Numbered from the stretch's first letter, positions 46,871 to 58,659 are shown. The stretch is DNA of 64,000 nucleotides from Maniola hyperantus (GCF_902806685.2 NC_048545.1:13291926-13355925); one strand, 5' to 3'. Made by a program: numbers and translations. Notes: generated by a model not told the origin, from the sequence alone.

Positions 46871-47964
46871 GTTGTTTAGGTGTGCCTACTTTGTTCATGA
46901 CACCAAGGTTTTGGTAGCTGTTTGATCTTGTCCACGATGCGTTTACTAAAATTGAAATTAAACGTTTTTTAAAATTGAAATTGTCAGTGTGAAAATGCTC
47001 TTAGGGTGTTGGGGACGTTATTTGTTTCGCGAGATGGAAATTAATTCTTCCAATCCGCCCACGGGGCGCTCTGCGAGAGTTATTACGACTATTCATCGTA
47101 CAGAGGTCTCATTTTTGAACAATAGGTACCTACTTATTGTGTACTGCCAAATGTTTTGAGTTGAAATAGGTAAGTAGATTATGAAACTTATCCTGATTAT
47201 AACTTTGATTGGGTTGGGAGATAATTTAACATATTTTATTCATAGGTCACCTACCACTTATAAACATTTGTATAGTCAGTTAATTAAATATCGCTGCGGT
47301 TTGTAGGTCAACAGAGCAGAATTTCAACTACAAAGAGTAAATCGATATCTACACAAAGTTTCAGCTCTTTCAGCATCATTAATAAGTTGACTGTTGGGTT
47401 GTGTTGGGTTTCTTACGTCACTCAGGAGTTTACGAATTATGATAAATGAGCTCCAGTGTCACTTAGACAGAACTTCGCTATGTGACTGTTGCCTAATTCC
47501 AATGATATCTATTTACTATACTACTAGTCGACCTGCTCTAGCTTCGCCTGGGCTCACCTATTCCATATATAAATATCAATATTTCACTGAATATAAATGT
47601 GTAGGTACTATATAATATTTTCCCGAGAATCCAACACTTCAGTCACCTGACACCACGAAGTTATGTCGAACTGTACTTCCAGAGTGATATTTTTCGAAAA
47701 AGTAGAAACATTCTTTTGAAAACAATTAAGAAAAGAACTTAGTCATTTAGTTTTTTTTGATGATTATTGAAATAGTCAGTGAAATTCTTCAGTGATAATA
47801 ATTAATCTTTTTTGTGTCAAAAGTAGGTTTCCCTGGGAAGACGGTTTTTAGTAGGTACGCAGTGTGATAAATGACTTCTGTAGTTTTTGATAAAGGAACT
47901 TGAAGACTGAACTTATTATTACTGCCTCATTACTTTTCTGATGAATTCATTTCATACTTTCTAT

Positions 47965-48485
47965 CTTCAAAAACCCGGTCAAGTGCGAGTCGGACACGCA
48001 CACGAAGGATTCCGTACCATCGTACAAGACATACTTAATACTATTTACTTTTAAATTTTTATTTCATTTGTATGGCGGCCATTTTGAAATTAAGCGTTTT
48101 GGTTTATTATTATGTACTAGCTGTTTCCGCGACTTCGTCCGCGTGGATTTACGTTTTTCAAAATCCCGCGGGAACTCTTTGTGTTTCTGGAATAAAAAGT
48201 AGCCTATGTATTAATCCAGGGTATAATCTATCTCCACGCCAAATTTCAGCCAAATCCGTGCAGCAGTTTTTGCGTGATTGAATAACAAACATCCAAACAT
48301 CAAAACATCCACACTTCCACATTTATAATATTAGTAGGATTGTTATAGCGACAACAGAAGTAAATACTCTCTACCTATTACAGTTCATGAGATACATCTC
48401 GCTGACAGACAAACGGATGGGCATCGGAGGCTTAGAAATAAGGTCCTGTTGGCACCCTCCAACCTCCGGGTACGGAACCCTCAAA
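47965..48485 (+). mobile_element. Family C repeat split by a Helitron-like insertion
   Basis: Left half AACCCGGTCAAGTGCGAGTC, CACACGAAGGATTCCGTACC and TTTGTATGGCGGCCATTTTG; right half TTATAGCGACAACAGAAGTA and GTTGGCACCCTCCAACC to GGGTACGGAACCCTC. The H1 element at 48117-48339 separates them. Further copies of the right half are at 12893-13046 and 52180-52435. Confidence 0.6.
48117..48339 (-). mobile_element. Helitron-like element, family H1, complete, nested
   Basis: CTAG at 48117 after A and GA at 48338-48339 before T: a clean minus-strand insertion. It interrupts a different repeat (47965-48485) whose two halves lie on each side, so it is the younger insertion. Confidence 0.7.
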
Positions 48486-48989
48486 GGGCTTCATGAAAGA
48501 TCTTATCTTTGTCCTAAATTAAAATTCGCTTAAAGCCACGCCTATTTATTAAATTTTCTACAGTAAAGATAACCTTTATTAAAAACTTTACATGAAAAGC
48601 TTCAAAAAGCTAAGTGAAAATTCTTCATTGTTCCGATATTAGAGTAAACAATAATAAAGAATATAATATCGATTTCATGACTTCATTGTGTTGAAGTTTT
48701 AAGCTTCATTAAGAAGTTAGTTTGTTACGGGACTCGACGTCGCAGTATGATAAATTACTTGCCATTATCACTGAAGAAACTTGCACAGAGTACACACTTC
48801 TTTCTTCACAAGAGATTTATCACACTAAACGCAATTTGCCTCATTTCTGATTCAAATCGCTGGGATATGGAATCCCATTCCAGCATTAGTTTTCCCCTCC
48901 ACTGTTAATATATGTACCTTTAAGTTAAGAGTGTACTGCTTATGATACAGGGTAAGTGCAAATATAATAATAACGCTAACTTTGACGAT

Positions 48990-49130
48990 AAAGGTAACAC
49001 TGCATGCCTGAGAGTTCTCCATAATGTTCTCAAAGGTGTGTGAAGTCTGCCAATCCGCATTTGGTCAGTGTGGCGGACTATGACCTAAACCCTTTTCGTT
49101 CTGAGAGAGACCTGTGCTCAGTAGTGGGCC
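48990..49130 (+). mobile_element. SINE (S1) 3' fragment
   Basis: ACTGCATGCCTGAGAGTTCT, TGTGAAGTCTGCCAATCCGC and CTCAGTAGTGGGCCAGTG blocks; the tRNA head is absent. Confidence 0.5.
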
Positions 49131-49659
49131 AGTGAGAAGGTGGGGAGGTAAGGCGGGAGAAGGTGAGCCTTAGGTATTGTAGATCTGCCGAGAGAGGTGG
49201 AAATTCTAAATATTTATAAAAGTTCGAATGGAAGCTGTGGGTGGAAATAAACAACAAAACCAGGGCGGGGTACATTCCTTAGGCAGACATTTGTTTTATT
49301 TTTTAACTGTATTACAAAACTATGAGGTTCCATTATGGAAGCTTAGTGTATTCGAAGTATTGTTCTGCTCTGTTTAAGTTAGAATCCGTTCAATACCGGA
49401 AGTTTATAGAGCGAGAACACGATGGAGCATGAAGCTTTAAACGTGCACTGCGAATATTGGTTTTGATTGTTTTTTTTTACTACTTAGTCTCGGCTCAGTA
49501 TATTTTCTTCGAGACGAAAATATGGTTTTAGCCAAAAATATAGAGCACTGGCTAGATGATGCTGTTTATTGGGATCGATCTTTTTTGTCTAAGTAAGTTA
49601 CAGTAAACCTAATAGTTACTAAGTAAGTATTTCGTTTCACAAAGCACCCTAAGTATATT

Positions 49660-49965
49660 ATCATCATCATCATAATCAACCCATTACCGGCCCACTACTG
49701 AGCACGGGTCTTCTCTCAGAGTGAGAAGGGTATATATAGGTCACAGTCTGCCACGCTCGCTGGCCTAATTCTGATTTGCAGACTTCACATACCTTTGAGA
49801 ACATGAACTCTCAGACGATGTTTTCCTTCACCGTTAAAGTAAGTGATATTTAATTGTTTTAAAAAAGCACATAACTCCATAAAGTTAGAAGTGCGTGCCC
49901 GGGATCGAATCCTCGACCTCCCGAAAAGAAGGCGGTCGTCTTAACCGCTAGGCTATCACCGCTTT
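49660..49965 (-). mobile_element. tRNA-derived SINE (S1), minus strand
   Basis: ATCATCATCATCATAATC tail, CGGCCCACTACTGAGCACGG body, then GGGATCGAATCCTCGACC and AACCGCTAGGCTATC. A small deletion removes part of the GGTTTCCTC block. Confidence 0.68.
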
Positions 49966-50260
49966 ATACTACAGGCTTTTACCTCTAAATACTACTTAGA
50001 TTTTCCGCAGAACACTAAATTCAAATAGGTACACCCGATGTCACCAAACATCGTACTAAATTGCGTCGAAACTTCGTGTTACGAGGCCATTACGGCCATG
50101 TTTGTTCATGTTGCAACAAGTTTCAGCACGTTTAACTAAAACTGATAGGAAGATTTTATGGCATAAAATTCCTACTGGTAGGTAGTTATTTGGATGTTTT
50201 TTTTTTGCATTCCGAGACAAGTTAACCCTTGACTGCTGTTTCACCTTTGGTCCTGTGCTT

Positions 50261-50540
50261 AGTACGAGATTTTACGTCTCTCCAAACGTTGATAGTATTC
50301 GAGTGTCAGAACACTTCAGCGTTATAGTAAACTGCATCTTAACCTGCCTGGTTTTAAAGCTCAAGTTTGTCTACACATCTACAGCCAGCGCTCCAAGCGG
50401 AAACATTGCGAAATTAAAATCAATTGGTAATGAATTTTTGACTTCAATTCAAGGATCTTACGATCCATTTTACTTTGACGTTATTGTGTTTCGACTCTCA
50501 AATACTATCAACGTTGGCGAGACGTAAAATCTTATACTAA
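50261..50540. mobile_element. TIR MITE, family T, inverted second copy
   Basis: Left end AGTACGAGATTTTACGTCTC and right end GAGACGTAAAATCTTATACT are inverted repeats, and the centre (CAGCGCTCCAAGCGGAAAC) is the reverse complement of the centre of the copy at 1541. An ORF across the copy (50255-50527) comes from the repeat. Confidence 0.65.
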
Positions 50541-51458
50541 TAAAGCGTACTGTGCTGTCTATCGTTCCCAAAAGGCCGTTAAAGCAGTTTGAATAATAAC
50601 GTTACCCGTTCGTTATTTAAAACCACGTAACGATAAAAGGCGAAGGAAACCAATCATTATGAAAATGGGCACAAGAAGAAGTGGCAAAAAAAGAACTCAG
50701 GTACTGCCGGAAGGCTAAAGCGACTGCAACTTCAAACCATTTCGCATTGTGTTAGAGTTCGAAATTGCACGTAATGTTACTTATAGCTTCATAGCCGGGT
50801 TTCAGAATGCCTTCAATACAGGAAATTTATGAACCGAGTCTACGTTCTGAAAGCTTAAATACAAAAAAAGTATCATGGATTGAATTCTTTTTGCTGTATC
50901 TCTTCATATTTGAAAATGATAATAAAGACAGGGAACATACTTAGTAACTGTAGGGATAGAATTTTCAAAATTCCTTTCTAAGTGGATGTCTACGTCATAA
51001 TAGCTATCTGCGTGCCAAATTTCAGCCCGGTCCGTCTAGTAGTTTGAACTGTGCGTTGTGGCGTTGATAGATCAGATCATATCAGCATTTCCTATTGCAG
51101 TACTCGACAGATTGATTTACGGGTTCATTTTCGATGCTGCAACTCTATTGCTGTTTTTGTAATATTTAACTTATTTTTTAATCATATTTTACTAAAAATT
51201 ATTTAGGAATTTCTCAAATTTTCTAACATTTTAGGACCTCATTCAACAAAAATTAAGTTATTTCGTTATTAATAATCAAATGAAGACTAGCGTCCGTGTT
51301 CCCATTATTTCCTAACATATTTTTATGATTTTTAGTAAATCTTTAATTACAGTTTTTTATCTTTAACTTATGAGCATACTCTTTGTATAATACATATTCA
51401 TAGACCGTGATTACACCTGTAAGTTTTACTCACTTAATTGACATCAAATTTACAGGAA

Positions 51459-51648
51459 AAAGGAAAAGGTGACTGACTGACTGATCTATCAACGCACAGC
51501 TGAAACTACTGGACGGCTCGGGCTGAAATTGGGCTTGCACATTGTAATTATGACGTAGGCTAGGTAAGAATTTTTGAAAATTCAACTCCTAAGGGGTGAA
51601 ATAGGGGTTTGAAATTTGGGTAGTCCACGTGGAAGAAGTCGCGAGCTA
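51459..51648 (+). mobile_element. Helitron-like element, family H2
   Basis: Starts in AAGGAAAAGGTGACTGACTG and ends GAAGTCGCGAGCTAG followed by T; the terminal hairpin region has lost the CATAAG part. Confidence 0.55.
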
Positions 51649-52179
51649 GTGTACCTACTTATAAGAATGTTAACATTAGTAAATTTGCCGTAAGTTAATC
51701 ATATAAGCTAGATACTTAAGTCAGTAAAGCTTACAGGTGTAACCGTGGCCATATGTACAGTATGTAATTCAGATACAATAAAACAATGTACATAGTAAAG
51801 CAACTAGAGCTACCTTCACGCGAACTTTATCGCTAAATTGTGTCGAAATTTCAGCCCGTGAAGTTTGTGTCGGGGAGAAGTTTGAGGATTCCTCGCTAAG
51901 ATACGAATACGGCGAAGTTCATTTAATTAATGCCTCATATCCGAAAACTTTTCAGATAAGTAGGTACTTGACAAAAAGTAGGAATACAGAGCGCAAATTT
52001 TATAGAATCATCAACTTTGTTTTTAATTGTGTTTGCACACCTTTTTCTGTAGAAATAGAAAAATTTTAGGGTTTCTCTAGAGAGTTTGTTTCTCTGTCTG
52101 TTTGTCTGTCAAGACCCATCAAGGAATCAAAACCTATAGGGTATTTCTTGTTGACCTAGAATCATGAAATTTGCAAGCA

Positions 52180-52435
52180 GCAAAGTCGGACTCGTACACG
52201 AACACCTATTATAAATAACTATTTTTTTAAATTTTATGGCGGTCCTTTTGATTTGCTCTTATAGCGGCAATAGAAATACACATTCTGTGAAAACTTCAAC
52301 TCTCCACCTATTATGGTTCACGAGATACAGCCCGCTAACAGACATACGGAAGGACGGATGGACAGCGGAGGCTTAGTAAATAGTAATAGGTGGTAATCGG
52401 CTCCCGTTGGCACCCTTCGTGTACGATGAAAAAAG
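52180..52435 (+). mobile_element. Family C repeat, uninterrupted copy
   Basis: AAAGTCGGACTCGTACACGA, ATTTTATGGCGGTCC, TTATAGCGGCAATAG, CACGAGATACAGCCCGC and GTTGGCACCCTTCGTG, contiguous where the copy at 47965 is split. Confidence 0.55.
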
Positions 52436-53202
52436 CAGCTCTTGATAGAGGAGTCGCTCTACGCTACTACGAAACGGCGTAACTCTACCATCTACGCCCT
52501 TCTACACCTCGCTACGTTAAGTACTACGTTCGGAGGATACAGCCGTAGGACTGCGTAGGGCCGATTTCTCTAGTGATTGGTTTCTCGAAAACGGCTTTGA
52601 CGATTTGGACGAAATTTTGATAATGTTTCACTTTCCTAGTTTATCTCACTTATTACCAGGGAAAATCCGCGGGAAGTAATCACATCCCCACGGCAAACGA
52701 AAAATGCTAAACGAAGCTTGATCAGTGGTATAATTTGTATTACTAGCTTATACCCGGCATGTCTCTTTCAATATACTTACTTATAATGTTTATGGTATTC
52801 TGTGGTATTTTTATTTATTTATTTTTATTATTCATGTACCAAAATTGTAGTTACAAAGTAATAATAAATTAAGTTACATTGGAAATGCTTATCTCTAAAC
52901 AGAGATTTCTTCCAGCTTCCCATTCAAGGTTGTGAGTAAGGCGTTGACACTTGCGTGGTAAATGTCCACGAAAGTGTCAACAACTATTGTACTTTTCAAA
53001 TCAATCGGGTAAACGATGCCCGATTTTTATTTTTAAGAAGATCATTGCTAAATAATCTAAACTAATTAACTTTGAGGTTTTGACTGTTTTGTATAGAAAA
53101 TCTGACATAATACATTCCTTAGCTGGGTTATCCTAACCATTGAAAAAAAAATCCTAAAATATTTTAACGTCAAAATAGCTAAGTGTATCGAAATAAAGTT
53201 TA

Positions 53203-53424
53203 TCAATACTAACATTATAAATGCGAAAGTGTGTCTGTCTGTCTGTCTGCTAGCCTTTCACGGCCCATCTGTTCTACCGATTTTGACGAAATTTGGTACA
53301 GATAATAGCTTGCATCCCGGGGAAGGACATAGGCTACTATTTATCCCGGAAAATCAAAGAGTTCAAATCAGAATCAAAGATTTTTAAAAACCTAAATCCA
53401 CGCGGAGTCGCGAGCATCATCTAG
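53203..53424 (+). mobile_element. Helitron-like element, family H1, complete
   Basis: Starts TCAATACTAACATTATAAA, followed by GCGAAAGTGTGTCTGTCTG, and ends GAGCATCATCTAG, between A and T. A short internal duplication of the ATCAAAGA part is present near 53360. Confidence 0.68.
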
Positions 53425-53931
53425 TTAGCAAATAAAATTAAGAGATAGATGTTGTTATATAGCTCCAGGATGGACTCCTGGAGTATTTTATTATACCTAC
53501 ATATTACATGCGACTTACTGAGATGAGCAATTTAGACAAGACAGTAAGCCCTGCGGGTTTAGTTATAGTGAACTTTATAGGCAGTCTTACTGAATGGTTC
53601 TTACCTAGATGTGTTTTACAACTTGTGTTGAGCGTGCAAAGTTAAGGTCGACGCATACAGATGGAATGGAGTGGAGTCGGTCATCCTGATATCTACCTAA
53701 ACCTAGCTTTATGTACAACATACCATTGGAATTGGTATACTTCAAATGAAACACGGAAAACAGACAGACAAGGTGACATTAATAGGGGTACGTTTTTACC
53801 CTTTGGGTACGGAACCCTAAAAACAATCAATTGACGTAAAATGCCTAGGATCAGCACGAGAGCTCACGTGCGACTAGAAACCATCGAGCGATTTGTGATG
53901 CCACGTTCTGGGTTGACGTCATTTTATCTAA

Positions 53932-54289
53932 TAAATTTTTTTTACAAAAAAAATAAAAACCGACTTCGTTACATAAACACTAAAAATTGAAAAATAATTT
54001 AATTTATTACCGAATATATTATGTATAGGTACAAGAGTTATTATAGTTCCATAATAATACTTTTTGGTGCCGGTGCCAATTAGCTTTAGCTGCGCGAATC
54101 GTCTAGACTTCATATTTTTATGGGACTCCACAATGGCACCTAATTGGCACCGACCCCAAAAAATATTATTATGGAACTATATTAACTCTTGTATACATAA
54201 TATATTCGGTAATAAATTAAATTATTTTTCAATTTTTAGTGTTTATGTAACGAAGTCGGTTTTTATTTTTTTTGTAAAAAAATTTTATT
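53932..54289. repeat. Large hairpin with arms of about 150 bp
   Basis: The left arm (53932-54081) and right arm (54141-54289) are nearly exact reverse complements, from ACAAAAAAAATAAAAACCGA to the GGTGCC...CCAATTA part, with a 59-base loop. Related lepidopteran repeat text (GATTCCGACGAATTGAGAAC) lies downstream at 54557. Confidence 0.7.
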
Positions 54290-54871
54290 TCACAATTTTT
54301 AGTGGCCCCATGGAATTATGCTATGACTGGTTAAAAATCTACTGTTTACTAAGCTATTACACTGATCGCGAGCAATTTACTCTTATCCGTTGAGGAGTTC
54401 CAGTATCTATCTTCGAAGATGTTCATCAGATCTTGACCAAATTGAAATGGGACCAACTTTGAAGTATACCCTTTCAAACAAAAAAAGAATTTTCAAAATC
54501 GGTCCAGGCGTTTTTGAGTAATCGGGGAACATACATAAAAAAAAAAAAAAAAAAAAGATTCCGACGAATTGAGAACCTCCTCCTTTTTTTGAAGTTGGTT
54601 AAAAATGAGTGAGAGACGGCAATCGTTGCGCGTTAAAATAATTAAAAATAGTTAATTTCAGTTATTTTGTTGACAGATTTCAAACTTTTCCCCCTAATTT
54701 ATTAGTTTTTATCTTTTTAATTCGATTGCGTTAAAAATATGCAGCGAGCGGCTGATTCGCAGCGAACGATGCACGCAGTACACTGATATACATATAATAA
54801 CCGTTTACCTTCCCTCCCAAGAGTTCGCCTCACCTCACCGCTAACTTGACAATGAGTAATAGAAGCCTTTG

Positions 54872-55113
54872 TTGGCATTGCGGCGCCTGAGCGGTGCCGT
54901 TACGTTATCCTGCATAGAAATCGCTGTACTATGCCACACGATGCGTTTGGCGCCGTACCGCACGAGGCAACGAGGGGCGATGCGTTGCAACGCCATACTC
55001 TCTGCCGGAGCGGCAACATAGCGCCCGTGTGGCACCCAATACTCAAATCTACAGCGGTGCAGCGCCGCAACGCACCGGAAATGCATCGTGTGGCCTCAGT
55101 CTTACCGATACGC
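54872..55113. repeat. GC-rich inverted island
   Basis: GCATTGCGGCGCCTGAGCGG and TATGCCACACGATGCGTTT at the left are echoed in inverse by ATGCATCGTGTGGC and GCAGCGCCGCAACGCACCGG at the right. ORFs on both strands here reflect composition. It resembles the island at 20916 in type but not in sequence detail. Confidence 0.45.
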
Positions 55114-55344
55114 CGCTTAGAGTCAGTCAGCGGACAGTCAGCCTCTCACTGTTCGCCTACTGGGGACACGGCTAACTGGTTGTTATTTCTGTGCAGTGCT
55201 CGGGGGAGAGACCACGGAGCTCTCGAGTGCGGCCTCGCTCGCTGAACCCTCGCCTACTAAGCTTCCAAGTATGTCTATCCATACCTAACGCACAATTCAT
55301 AGTTTACGCTTCAATAAGATCTCGGGACAGCGTAAATCTCTTTT

Positions 55345-55640
55345 TAGGGTTCCGTACCTCAAAAGGGAAAAAGTAACCCTTACAGGTTCACTTCATTGTC
55401 TGTCTGTCAAGGCCCGTCAAGATAATCAAAACCTATTGGGTAGGTACTTTCCGTTGACCTAGAATCATGTTTGACAGGTAGCAATATCTTATAGCAGAAG
55501 TAAAGGGAAAATCCGAAACCCGTGAATTTGTAGGTACATCACAAGAAAAATTGAAAAAAAAAATTGTAGGGTGCTTTTTGCTGACATTTATAGTAAGGAC
55601 CAAAAATTTTAATTTTTGCAAGGGTAGTTTTTTATATGCA
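55345..55640 (-). mobile_element. Family G repeat, partial
   Basis: TTAGGGTTCCGTACCTCAAA, GTTGACCTAGAATCATG and GGGAAAATCCGAAACCCGTG in family order; the right half is missing. Confidence 0.5.
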
Positions 55641-57564
55641 CTGAGTAATCAAGTTACAGATATCTATTGCACTTCCGCCGAATCCGACCCCGAGCACTTG
55701 CCCTAAATCTGATCTCAAGTTCACTCTCAGAACCTCATTAAAAAGCTTAGAAAATGCTAAAAATATTTTTGAATCAATAAAAAATTGTATTCGCACATCA
55801 CCTTTACCTATACCGTAGTCATTAAAATACCACAGTAATATTATTGTCTCGGTCAGCTCTACCACTTTATGCACGTAGTATAGTTATTAACTGTCATGTC
55901 CAAATACTTATGGTCTTATAGGTTTATAGGTAGCTATACCTACCGTTTCATTGAGTCAGCTCATGAGGCACGGGTTGCGAGAGGGTAATAGTTGACGTAA
56001 AAATCAAGGATTTTAACGTCGCAACCCAGCCGTCAAGCTGTATATACAGTATTGTTGAAGCCTCAGCGCCTAATTGGTCTTTTCTCAAAATGCCCTTTCT
56101 CAATTTAATCCGTAATTTAGTGCAGGCTGGCGACAATTGGCTCTGGCGTGGGCCTAGTTTTTGTCGATGTTAACATATTTAGACGGGGAATAAACCAAAG
56201 GCGCTGGATACAGTCAAAAAACGCACTAGTCACTATGTCCTGTGCAACGTATAGTTGCCCGACAAGGACTGCTTCAAAGAGATAATAAGTACTTCTATTC
56301 ATTTTTCTTTTTTGTATTGGTGTACAATAAAACATAATTTCATTCATTCATTCAAGATTTTCACTGTGTAAAAATCAAGCCAGCAGCACTGACAATTTTA
56401 CAGTCTAAACCAGCACTCAAAAAAATTATCACTCATGCGCGATATGGGCCTTTCTATGTCTATTTACCTACGTACAACTATATAAATATTAGAGCAGGGA
56501 CTTAGGAGGTTTAAATATAATATTACTCTATCTACGACGGAAAAAAACTGGCAGTGGTCATTAAAAAAATATGGACTTGTTTTTCATTCTCTCTAATCCC
56601 TTTTAATGAAGGAATTAATTGAGTCTGCTACGTTAAACCTCCGCCGCTCGAGTGGTTTGCGCAAAAAGTTATAATGGCCATGGAAAGTTTTACCGTAACC
56701 TACTGTTGAGAATAAAAGCTAGTGGACGATCAGGGTTTGTGAAATGCAGTCACTTACCGGATCCGGGAACGCGCTCCGATGATGGGGGCCCCCAAGATGC
56801 GCTGGTAAGGATTCAGGGTTGATGCTCTGGTCAAGTTTCATGAATTTCGCGTCTATAATCCGATTTTGTCGGCGATAGCCGTTAAAGGCTCGGTTTTTGC
56901 GTGTCACGCGTGCTCGCGGGGCGTTCGCGGTATATGTGTCAACTTCGACTGACAGCTGTAGTGTTGCCGTTTTAGTAAGCGGCCACATAAGTAAACCCCG
57001 ACCGATTGTAATAAAATAAGTCTAAGAATTTGGAAAAGACGCTGGTTTGTGCTAATATAAATACATCAAAAGTACGGAACACCTACCATATTACGATGAA
57101 TTAAAAAATTATAATAGCACCACATTTTTTAATGAACTTACTAGAAGCATTTTGTAATAAATCATCAAAATATCTACAAGTACACTGAGTCAGATAAATC
57201 ATATAACATCACAAGAGGTATGCAGTATCAAATAGTTAATGCAATAGATTATGACGTTGTCTCCTCTAATTAACCAACGTATCGTTTGAACGTCAATGAT
57301 GATTGATGTAGATTTTTCGGAATCGACCTACAGATTTCCCCTCGCTAACAAAACAAGAAGTCATTTACAAAAAACTTAATGTGTTCGGGTTACATTTCAT
57401 GTCCGTCGTACAAAAACAAAAATGTTAAGATAACGGGGGATTTTTTTCTCTCGTACCTACAAAACCCACGTCCGTGCGAGTTACTAGTTTTTGTTTGCGC
57501 TGCAAACCGGTCGTATATTTGTGTCATCCCGCATTACGAGTGTCATGATATTGTTTTTTTATTC
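55641..57564. other. Intronic, nothing coding recognised
   Basis: Mixed composition. Minus-strand ORFs at 55632-55874, 56117-56347 and 56719-56988 lack domains or splice context. 56740-56960 is moderately GC-rich (CCGGATCCGGGAACGCGCTC) and would deserve a transcript check. Confidence 0.35.
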
Positions 57565-57650
57565 ATATAAGGTACAAGTTAGCCCTTGACTGCAATCTCA
57601 CCTGGTGGTAAGTAATCATGCAGTCTAAGATGGAAGCGGGCTAAGAGGGC
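57565..57650 (-). mobile_element. SINE (S3) 3' fragment
   Basis: AGTTAGCCCTTGACTGCAAT and TGGAAGCGGGCTAAGAGG match the S3 tail on the minus strand; then an S1 fragment (GAGAGTTCTCCATAATG) follows. Confidence 0.5.
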
Positions 57651-57844
57651 TTGAGAGTTCTCCATAATGTTCTCTGTTGTGGACTACACAAATTTCAAAC
57701 CATTATGTTACCCCCTTAGAGGTCGAATTTTCAAAAATCCTTTCTTACCGGATGTCTACGTCATAATAGCTATCTGCATGCCAAATTTCAACCTGATCCG
57801 TCCAGTAGTTTGACCTGTGCGTTGATAGATCAAGCAGTTTTTTT

Positions 57845-58015
57845 TTTTTTAAGAATATTTGCCATATTAAATGACTAATATTCCCCTTTCCTCTCCAACT
57901 AAGCGTCAGGCGCGTGCTAGGAGTAGGTACGACAATAGTGCAACGGGCGGGTTTTGAACCGTCGACCTTTCGGTTTTCAGTCCACTCCTTTACCGATTGA
58001 GCTATTGAGGCTCTA
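57845..58015 (-). mobile_element. tRNA-derived SINE (S2), minus strand
   Basis: CTCTCCAACTAAGCGTCAGG body, GTGCAACGGGCGGGTTTTGA and GCTATTGAGGCTC head in reverse order of the copy at 46695. A T tract marks its A-rich end at 57838-57850. It splits an H2-type repeat whose two pieces lie on either side. Confidence 0.65.
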
Positions 58016-58484
58016 AGTTTAGTTAGTCAGTTAGCTTTTCCTTTTATACATTTTTTAGCTGTACAACTTAATCAATTTACTGGATGGTAATCTAAAGTTT
58101 GTATCAGCCCAAGATGGGTCAAACTGATTGTAGCTTCTTTCTTCAATTAAGTCGCTACGACTTTAATGAATTTTGATTCTTATCCTCCATCATTAGGTAT
58201 TATCGGCAAACTTCTGTTTCAAATCAGAGTAACACAATCTAAATTGAATTATATTTTTGAGTTTTCTAAAGCCGTCATTTCTCTACATCTAATAATATTT
58301 TAAAACGTACGTAATTTACTGGCGTAAGTAGCTATTTAGGCTATAACCATGGATCACTAGAGCAAAAGTGAATAACTGTTTTATAGTCAGGTACATTGAC
58401 GTAATTTATAAAATTGGTAGTAGGTACTATACCAGACCTTGGCTAAGTGAAAAATTTGTATTAATTGGGTATAAAACGTTTCAG

Positions 58485-58659
58485 AGTGCGACCGTACGTT
58501 CGTGAGCCGCAGCGGCGCCTTCAACAGCACGTTCCACGCGCCAGAGCTGCACAACCCCAACAACCACAGCCGCCAGTGCCTCTACACGTTCCTCGCGGCG
58601 CCGGGCCAGCGCGTGCTCGTGGAATTCCGCACTTTCGACCTGCGAGGCAGACCGCCAGA
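58485..58659 (+). CDS. Coding exon 2: first half of CUB1
   Basis: The acceptor is TTTCAG ending at 58484 and the donor is GT at 58660 (GTAAGTG). The exon completes Glu30 and encodes residues to Pro87 plus two bases of codon 88. It starts ECDRTFVSRSGAFNSTFHAP and ends with the CUB hallmark of a hydrophobic strand then FDL (VLVEFRTFDLRGRPP). C31 and C61 are the first CUB disulphide pair. Two N-glycosylation sequons are visible, N43-S-T and N56-H-S, which fits a secreted or surface protein. Codons are strongly G/C at third positions. The incoming phase is 1 and the outgoing phase is 2. Confidence 0.88.

Noticed and set aside
54841..55245. ORFs of 81 and 104 codons on opposite strands
   Set aside because: Both lie in a GC-rich inverted island with no domain pattern or splice context.
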